Position numbers and translations under genes: made by a program. The notes beneath the pieces were generated by a model. It worked only from the letters and a program-made list of their open reading frames with translations, was not told the DNA's origin and did not search any database. Positions 59,207 through 64,000 of a DNA stretch of 64,000 nucleotides are shown piece by piece. The DNA is taken from contig NZ_ADVG01000003.1 in assembly GCF_000178855.1 (NCBI RefSeq), forward strand, positions 124,001 through 188,000. The letters are read 5' to 3'. Within the stretch, counting starts at the first letter, position 1. Every line of letters starts with the position of its first letter. This DNA is from Ktedonobacter racemifer DSM 44963 (GTDB lineage Bacteria > Chloroflexota > Ktedonobacteria > Ktedonobacterales > Ktedonobacteraceae).

Positions 59207-59908
59207 CTATGTCCAAAGGAAGAGCCGATTCTCTAGCTGGGAAGTAGGCTCGATACCGAACTCACGGAGTTGTCCGCGAATATTGCTGCGGGCAGCCGTG
59301 GGCGAGGTCTGGCGCGCATCGGCAAAGGCCTCAGGGCAGAAGCGCTCCGCGAGATCCCAGATATATGAGTATGTGCCGCGTGTGCGCCCCGTCAGGTCGA
59401 CTTTGCAGATCAGGAAGCGGCGTTGCAGTTCCACAAGTGCGCGCTCGGTCGCCAGCTTCATGGATTTCTCTCCCAGCCTGGCGCCGCGCCTCAGCTCACG
59501 CGAAGGCTGAGCGCCATGCTCGTCCAGATATTCATAGATCGTTTTAGCTTCACCAGAGAGCCTGCCAGCGAAATAGAGCCGATTTACATCTCGCTCCTGC
59601 TCCTGGCCACGCCCAGCCAGGGCCGCGATAAAATCGGGGAGATACTCAGGCGCGATAAAGCTGGGCTGGCCCTGTATAATCTTGCCATAGTAGAGTTGTC
59701 GCGAGAAATGCAGATCATCCTTCCAGTACCAGGTGCGGTCCAGTATCGAGGTCGCAGTCTCCCCCATGGCCTCCGCCAGGTTAGGGAACGGCAGGCGCGG
59801 CAGCGGTCCCCACGTACAAAAGCCGCACCCCTCCACAAACGTAATTGCCTCGTCTGGCCCCGTGATCTGCCCTGGAATAAATGAACGCCACTTTACGGCC
59901 TCCTGCAT
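59207..59908 (-). CDS. AlkZ-related (winged-helix) protein
   Basis: ATG 59908 (MQEAVKWRSFIPGQITGPDE) gives 233 residues; the longer frame to 60010 is not supported. The sequence FVEGCGFCTWGPLPRLPFPN, TWYWKDDLHFSRQLYYGKII and GEAKTIYEYLDEHGAQPSRE matches proteins annotated as AlkZ-related. These are relatives of the AlkZ/YcaQ glycosylases that unhook DNA crosslinks, but they lack the clear QxQ catalytic motif. DNA repair activity is unproven. It is convergent with the carboxypeptidase gene. Confidence 0.7.
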   Translation of the reverse strand: MQEAVKWRSFIPGQITGPDEAITFVEGCGFCTWGPLPRLPFPNLAEAMGETATSILDRTWYWKDDLHFSRQLYYGKIIQGQPSFIAPEYLPDFIAALAGRGQEQERDVNRLYFAGRLSGEAKTIYEYLDEHGAQPSRELRRGARLGEKSMKLATERALVELQRRFLICKVDLTGRTRGTYSYIWDLAERFCPEAFADARQTSPTAARSNIRGQLREFGIEPTSQLENRLFLWT

Positions 59909-60039
59909 TTTGCCTACCCTTCTAGCACCATCATCGATGCTGTTACAAATATGTTCACCTCTATCGTACTTCTTCCCCTGCCTCACTGCAAGTAGGAAGA
60001 GCATCTCCATTCGTCTCGGCTCGCAAGCTCGCCTTTGTA

Positions 60040-60100
60040 TATGAGTTAGTGGGGCGTGGTGTGCGGACTAAACCCGCACACCACGCCCCACTAACTCATA
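60040..60100. repeat. 27-bp perfect hairpin with conserved right flank
   Basis: The arms 60040-60066 and 60074-60100 are perfect complements around a 7-nt loop. The right flank GCGCCGCAGGCGCGAAAGG matches the flank of 6439-6507 at 18 of 19 bases. It lies upstream of two divergent genes. Confidence 0.8.
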
Positions 60101-60227
60101 CCTCTAAGCGCCGCAGGCGCGAAAGGTCTTGCTTTTTGGTATAGGGATGGAGTACGCTTTTTACACAGCTAACGCGATGCGCAATCATTGCTGGTAAGTA
60201 ATGGGGTGTACGCCAGGGCGCAGCCTC

Positions 60228-60253
60228 AGTAGCCGCGTATGCCAGTAGCGGGG
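60228..60253. repeat. Single right arm of family A
   Basis: It is identical to 39021-39045 over 25 bases. No left arm is nearby. The ATG at 60239, in frame with the AraC gene, is inside this arm. Confidence 0.75.
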
Positions 60254-60274
60254 CTTAAGGAGATCTGTACTAGA

Positions 60275-61105
60275 TTGCATTTGGCTATCCATCACACTTT
60301 TCATCCCCGGCCCCCACTCTCGGCATTTATCAAAAGCTTCTGGTATTACCAGGGAGAGAGGCCAGCACATACCAGGGAGCGTCGCTTGCCAGATGGCTCT
60401 GTAGCGCTGATCATCAATCTCCACGATGATCTGACGAGGATCTATGATCCACATAATCCCGACCAGTTTCAAGATTATTGTGGCAGCGTGATCAGTGGCG
60501 CCCATTCAGCGTTTACGCTCATCGATACACTCAGCCTCACCTCCGTAATCGGGGTTGACTTCAAGCCGGGCGGAGCCTGGCCTTTTCTCCCACTGCCAGC
60601 CAGCGAGTTGCATAACCAGGTCGTTTCCCTGGAGATAATATGGGGTCAAGAGGCACACTCCCTACGCGAGCGCTTACTAGCAGCTGCTACACCACAGCGC
60701 CAGTTCTCTCTCCTGGAGCAGTTTTTGTTATCCAGGCTGATTGGCACACGAGAAGCACATCCCGCTATTACCTTTGCCACGCAGGCTCTGCATGACGTAT
60801 CATCTGGACAAACAATTTCCTCCATCATTGAGCAGATTGGCATCGGTCAAACACGCTTCCTCCAGGTCTTTCGCGAGGCCGTGGGCTTAACGCCAAAGCA
60901 GTTCTATCGTGTTCTGCGTTTCCAGGAGGCACTACGTCGATTAGAACAAGAGTCGCCCGAGCGTTTGAGTCGGCTAGCCATGGACTGTGGCTACTACGAC
61001 CAGGCTCATTTTATCCACGATTTTCAGGATTTTAGCGGACTCACTCCACGCTCCTACCAGGCACAGCGCAGCGAGTACCGTAACCATATTATCCTACCCA
61101 ATTAA
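60275..61105 (+). CDS. AraC family transcriptional regulator
   Basis: The frame is open from ATG 60239, but that ATG lies in a repeat arm. The ribosome binding site AAGGAG (60257-60262) favours TTG 60275 (276 residues, beginning LHLAIHHTFHPRPPLSAFIK). An N-terminal domain typical of the DUF6597/AraC type (WYYQGERPAHTRERRLPDGS, VIGVDFKPGGAWPFL) is followed by the double AraC HTH: IIEQIGIGQTRFLQVFREAV and RLAMDCGYYDQAHFIHDFQD, then SGLTPRSYQAQR. The VOC gene 89 bp downstream may be its target. Confidence 0.9.
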   Translation: MHLAIHHTFHPRPPLSAFIKSFWYYQGERPAHTRERRLPDGSVALIINLHDDLTRIYDPHNPDQFQDYCGSVISGAHSAFTLIDTLSLTSVIGVDFKPGGAWPFLPLPASELHNQVVSLEIIWGQEAHSLRERLLAAATPQRQFSLLEQFLLSRLIGTREAHPAITFATQALHDVSSGQTISSIIEQIGIGQTRFLQVFREAVGLTPKQFYRVLRFQEALRRLEQESPERLSRLAMDCGYYDQAHFIHDFQDFSGLTPRSYQAQRSEYRNHIILPN

Positions 61106-61193
61106 AGTGTGTTTTTTTACAATACATCTGTCCTCCTTCCTGGTATATTCTCCTTGTAAGCGAAACCACATTTTTTGAAGGAGAATAGAATTA

Positions 61194-61580
61194 ATGACCA
61201 GCTTAAACACTTATACCAGGCATGGCTTTGGCACCGTACGTCCATATATCTACGGCAATTCTGCTGTTCTGGACTTTGTCCGGGAAACATTCAAGGCTGA
61301 GGAGCTGGAACGGAACCAGACAAGAGGTGGCTTCCACGTAGAGGTAAAGATTGGTGATTCGGTTGTCGTCCTGGAAGTTGGTGAGTTTGAAGTTACAGCG
61401 ATGCGCTCCCAGATTTATGTCTATGTACAGGATGTAGACGCGACCTACCAACGAGCACTCCAGGCGGGCGCCACCTCGGTGGACGAACCAGGAGATAAGC
61501 CCTATCAAGAACGGGGGGCGGGCGTCAAAGATAGCTTTGGCAATACCTGGTGGTTTGCCACCTATACAGGCTCTAACTAA
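61194..61580 (+). CDS. VOC family (PhnB-like) protein
   Basis: The 128-residue protein resembles PhnB-type VOC proteins: TVRPYIYGNSAVLDFVRETF, then VQDVDATYQRALQAGATSVD and ERGAGVKDSFGNTWWFATYT. ATG 61194 has GAAGGAGAAT upstream. The function is unknown. It follows the AraC gene and precedes a family-C hairpin. Confidence 0.88.
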   Translation: MTSLNTYTRHGFGTVRPYIYGNSAVLDFVRETFKAEELERNQTRGGFHVEVKIGDSVVVLEVGEFEVTAMRSQIYVYVQDVDATYQRALQAGATSVDEPGDKPYQERGAGVKDSFGNTWWFATYTGSN

Positions 61581-61604
61581 AGAAATCTGCGATGTGCAAA
61601 CCTT

Positions 61605-61705
61605 TGGCGTGACGCCTCGCGCCTGCGGCGCTCGCTCGTGATAGGAGGTGTGGTGCGTTCTGGCAGCCTGCGGTTGCCAGAACGCACCACACCTCCTATC
61701 ACGAG
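61605..61705. repeat. Family-C hairpin with leader hairpin
   Basis: The leader contains GCGCCTGCGGCGC (61620-61632). The arms 61635-61665 and 61675-61705 are perfect 31-bp complements. The left arm GGTGTGGTGCGTTCTGGCA resembles GTGTGCGGTAGCGCTCTGG at 44351. It lies between convergent genes. Confidence 0.8.
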
Positions 61706-61711
61706 AAAAGG

Positions 61712-62998
61712 TTATCCTTGCTTCCTGATGGCAATAAAGGTGCGGTAGATGGGAATATGCAGAGTCAGAGCGTTAAAGACGCCCTCCTGTTCCTCAGAGA
61801 AATGGAGCTCGAACTCGTTGTCCTGGCTGATATAATACGTCTGCTCGCTCATGGGCAGCAAGCCATCCGCGATAAAGCCTTGTATGGTCAGCCTCTTTCC
61901 GTCGCGCCTCACTTCTAGCGAGAAGCCATTTTCGCCAACGTATGCCCCCACTGCTTTATCGAGTGTAACCTCACTCAGCGTCACAGGCGTGCGCTCTACA
62001 GGAGGCAACTCAAAGATGTGGCGGGCTATCTTGCGCGTAATTCTCTCTACGTTCGTTTCGGGTACGTTCGCCAGCGCCACGACCATGGCCTGGTCATCGA
62101 CAAAGCGCGCGATAAAGGTATGGAAACCAGGAATACCACCCCCATGTCCAATAAGACGATGTCCCGCATATTCGGTGACACGGAAGCCCAGACCGTACTC
62201 CTCAAGCCGTCCATCAGCCAGCCGTGTCGGCGTATACATCCGTTCTAGCGTGGCTGTATCTAGCAGACGTTCCTCGCGTAATGCGGCATCCCAGCGTACC
62301 AGGTCCTCGACCGTTGAACCAAGTGCACCTGCCGCGTAGGGAATACTCATACTGAGATATTCTGCATGCCGGTATATCTCCCCAACCCTCTCATAGCCGC
62401 TGGCCCGATGCGGGATGATTGTCTCGTTATGCATATAATAGGAGCGGTTCATCTCCAGCGGCTGAAAGATATGTTGCTGGATAAACTGCTCATAGCCCAT
62501 ACCTGTTATCTTCTCAATAATCAGACCAAGCAGGTGATAGCCTGAATTATTATATGTGTAGCGCGTCCCAGGCTCAAATTCGAGTGGCAGATCTTTGAAA
62601 TAAGCAACTACATCACCGGGCAACATATCCTTCTTGTTTTCCTGGTACAAATCATCGAGCGCAGTATAGCTTTTGATACCAGAAGTGTGATTTAGCAGGT
62701 GAGTAATCGTAATCGTCTGGCTATGCGTCGGATAATCAGGCAAATAGGTGGTAATTGAGTCATCGAGGCGTAGCTTTCCCTGCTTCTCCAGCAGCATAAT
62801 AGCTACCGCCGTAAACTGCTTGGTAACAGAGGCCAATCGAAAGACGGTATCAGGCTCAATAGGACAGCTCCACTCCAGGTTAGCAAAACCATAGCCAGCG
62901 CTATGGATCAATTTGCCATCCTTCACGACAGCTATGGCGACTCCTGGCCCTTGAAGATCAATCTCCTTATGTACAATCTGGTCAATCTCGCTCAGCAT
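61712..62998 (-). CDS. Serine hydrolase, class C beta-lactamase-like
   Basis: The 428-residue protein has the beta-lactamase/transpeptidase-like domain: SVTKQFTAVA (Ser57, Lys60), the Tyr motif in RYTYNNSGYHLLG, and the His-Gly motif in LIGHGGGIPGF. A C-terminal lipocalin-like domain of about 110 residues follows (VGAYVGENGFSLEVRRDGKR, YYISQDNEFELHFSEEQEG), as in many esterase/peptidase members. There is no signal peptide, so it is probably cytoplasmic and not a resistance enzyme. The start ATG 62998 has AAGGG upstream. Confidence 0.9.
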   Translation of the reverse strand: MLSEIDQIVHKEIDLQGPGVAIAVVKDGKLIHSAGYGFANLEWSCPIEPDTVFRLASVTKQFTAVAIMLLEKQGKLRLDDSITTYLPDYPTHSQTITITHLLNHTSGIKSYTALDDLYQENKKDMLPGDVVAYFKDLPLEFEPGTRYTYNNSGYHLLGLIIEKITGMGYEQFIQQHIFQPLEMNRSYYMHNETIIPHRASGYERVGEIYRHAEYLSMSIPYAAGALGSTVEDLVRWDAALREERLLDTATLERMYTPTRLADGRLEEYGLGFRVTEYAGHRLIGHGGGIPGFHTFIARFVDDQAMVVALANVPETNVERITRKIARHIFELPPVERTPVTLSEVTLDKAVGAYVGENGFSLEVRRDGKRLTIQGFIADGLLPMSEQTYYISQDNEFELHFSEEQEGVFNALTLHIPIYRTFIAIRKQG

Positions 62999-63092
62999 TT
63001 TCGCAATCCCTTCATTTAGATAGCCTACAGAGCTTTATGCTATGATATCACTAAAAAGGTCATACATAGAATCACATGGCAGGGAGGCTCAC

Positions 63093-63635
63093 ATGAGCGT
63101 AGAATTGGCACAGACACTTCAGAGCGCCACTCTTGTGGCCGAAGAGGATGCCTTATGGGGCGAGGGAACAATCCCTCTGAAAGTTATGAGCTATCTCAGC
63201 CAGGAGCTGCCGCCCCTGGAACTAATTACCTCGGTCCGCGCACTGGTGACGCGGGAAGATCAGATACTGGTCATTCGCGATCCCTTGAACCATCATCTCC
63301 TCCCCGGTGGACAGCGCCAGGATGGCGAGACTCTGATACAGACCCTGAGACGCGAGCTGCTGGAGGAGACTGGCTGGTCCCTGGCGAGCACGCGCCTGCT
63401 GGGTTTCAAGCACTTCCGCTATCTGGGTCCACGCCAGGAAACGTTTCGGACCTATCCCGATTTCCTCCAGGTTATCTATCACGCCACTCCCGAGACCTTT
63501 CATCCCGAGTCCCGCGAGCAGGATGGCTACGAGCTAGAGGCCGTCTTCCGCCCACGCGCCGAACTGGCTACCCTGAAGCTCTCAGCCTCAGACCAGGCCT
63601 TCCTGAAAGCTATATATGAACTCGAAAGCGCGTAG
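63093..63635 (+). CDS. NUDIX hydrolase
   Basis: ATG 63093 has AGGGAGG upstream, giving 180 residues; the frame open from 63042 has no such site. The Nudix box Gx5Ex7REUxEExGU is complete: GQRQDGETLIQTLRRELLEE followed by TGW. Flanking strands (SVRALVTREDQILVIRD, YPDFLQVIYHATPETFHP) fit the fold. It would hydrolyse a nucleoside diphosphate-linked compound; the substrate is unknown. Confidence 0.92.
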   Translation: MSVELAQTLQSATLVAEEDALWGEGTIPLKVMSYLSQELPPLELITSVRALVTREDQILVIRDPLNHHLLPGGQRQDGETLIQTLRRELLEETGWSLASTRLLGFKHFRYLGPRQETFRTYPDFLQVIYHATPETFHPESREQDGYELEAVFRPRAELATLKLSASDQAFLKAIYELESA

Positions 63636-63710
63636 GTACTACTGGCGTACGCGCCAATGTCAGTTCCGCTTTTGCGCTCCACATTTGGAAGCAGAAGAGA
63701 GGGTATTTAG

Positions 63711-63805
63711 GGCTCTCGCGCCAATAACATGACGAGTAGAATGCTCGCGTGCCGCATGGCATGGGTAGATGGCGGCAAAAGTTGGTCAGGTTATTGGCGT
63801 GAGCC
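63711..63805. repeat. Spaced imperfect inverted repeat
   Basis: GGCTCTCGCGCCAATAAC (63711-63728) pairs with 63789-63805 apart from a two-base bulge, spacer 60 nt. It lies between the NUDIX gene and the last gene. Confidence 0.5.
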
Positions 63806-63837
63806 CCCTTAGTATAAATTTCCAGGAGCAAACCTAT

Positions 63838-64000
63838 ATGAACAAAAGAATGTTTCAAACACCAGGCGAACAGGCCACCAATGAGCGTGAAGTCAGAGCA
63901 CTCTACAGCAAATTATTGGAGAGCTGGGATAAACGCGATGCAAAAGCTTTCGCTGCACTCTTCAATGAAGATGGCGAGTCCATCGGCTTCGATGGAAGTC
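63838..64000 (+). CDS. SnoaL-like/DUF4440 (SgcJ type) protein, cut by window edge
   Basis: ATG 63838 has CAGGAGC upstream, and the frame is open for 54 codons to the right edge. REVRALYSKLLESWDKRDAK and AFAALFNEDGESIGFDGS are the typical first helices and strand of SgcJ/EcaC-type NTF2-fold proteins. These are small ligand-binding proteins or enzymes of unknown substrate. Confidence 0.75.
   Translation, partial: MNKRMFQTPGEQATNEREVRALYSKLLESWDKRDAKAFAALFNEDGESIGFDGS

Larger units (their letters stand above)
59909..60274. other. Intergenic region with two repeat elements, about 365 bp
   Basis: It holds the hairpin at 60040-60100, a single family-A arm at 60228-60253, and the AraC leader. No gene was seen. 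Confidence 0.55.

Noticed and set aside
5174..61705. Hairpins as integron attC sites in a cassette array
   Set aside because: Genes between them have mixed orientation and ordinary promoters, hairpins lack the GTTRRRY core, and no integrase is present.
1..64000. CRISPR array, Cas genes, phage genes
   Set aside because: No regularly spaced direct repeats, cas-like or phage structural proteins were seen; TnpB proteins alone do not make a CRISPR system.
1..64000. tRNA, rRNA or known riboswitches
   Set aside because: No cloverleaf with a GTTCGAATC-type arm, no rRNA segments and no recognisable riboswitch cores were found by eye; a covariance-model scan would be decisive.

Overview
The window reads as chromosome from a Ktedonobacteria-like member of the Chloroflexota. 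This is inferred from family resemblance, not from a marker gene. The support is two MalT-like LuxR regulators with a characteristic ~100-residue N-terminal domain, F420-type (LLM-class) oxidoreductases, many one-component regulators of different families, lipoproteins with TP-rich linkers, and long divergent TnpB proteins. Gene density is moderate, operons are short, and many regulators sit divergent from or next to a single enzyme. No rRNA, tRNA or CRISPR array was seen.

Layout. 0-6.4 kb: start of an S9-type peptidase running off the left edge, a small conserved protein, a sugar ABC importer (lipoprotein plus two permeases, no ATPase) and a convergent LacI repressor. 6.4-19.5 kb: a shortened MalT-like regulator, an ECF-like sigma factor with two zinc ribbons coupled to a TPR/S41-like protein, a rearranged junction (5'-truncated LLM oxidoreductase, TnpB element, a 127-bp MITE-like element, 3'-truncated arylamine N-acetyltransferase), a full-length MalT-like regulator, a membrane protein and a remnant LuxR HTH. 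19.5-30 kb: two oxidoreductase genes each divergent from an XRE/MmyB-type regulator, an Hph-like phosphotransferase lacking its catalytic Asp, an M20 peptidase, an O-methyltransferase, an Mth938-like protein and a frameshifted TnpB. 30-42.6 kb: alpha/beta hydrolase with TetR, VOC proteins, beta-propeller protein, GNAT, TfoX-like, macro domain, exported proteins, MFS, a collapsed leuC-leuD remnant, two-part chromate transporter, HAD. 42.6-53 kb: secreted GH18 chitinase, a YidC paralogue, an intact LLM oxidoreductase, a MerR/BtrH-like pair with a textbook MerR operator, an ABM/alcohol-dehydrogenase pair with a WYL regulator, and a haloalkane dehalogenase. 53-64 kb: an IS630 element, a PadR regulator with no ordinary start codon under a 58-bp palindrome, a WD40 lipoprotein, a beta-propeller/D,D-carboxypeptidase pair, AlkZ-related, AraC, VOC, serine hydrolase and NUDIX genes, and the start of a SnoaL-like protein at the right edge.

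The most unusual feature is the density of long, often loopless inverted repeats, more than 25 in 64 kb. Some act as terminators. Others fall into at least three dispersed repeat families whose two arms change together, and some of these sit upstream of genes or have overwritten gene ends. The region also shows much decay: truncations, single-base frameshifts and deletion scars. All calls were made by eye from sequence; no database search was run.
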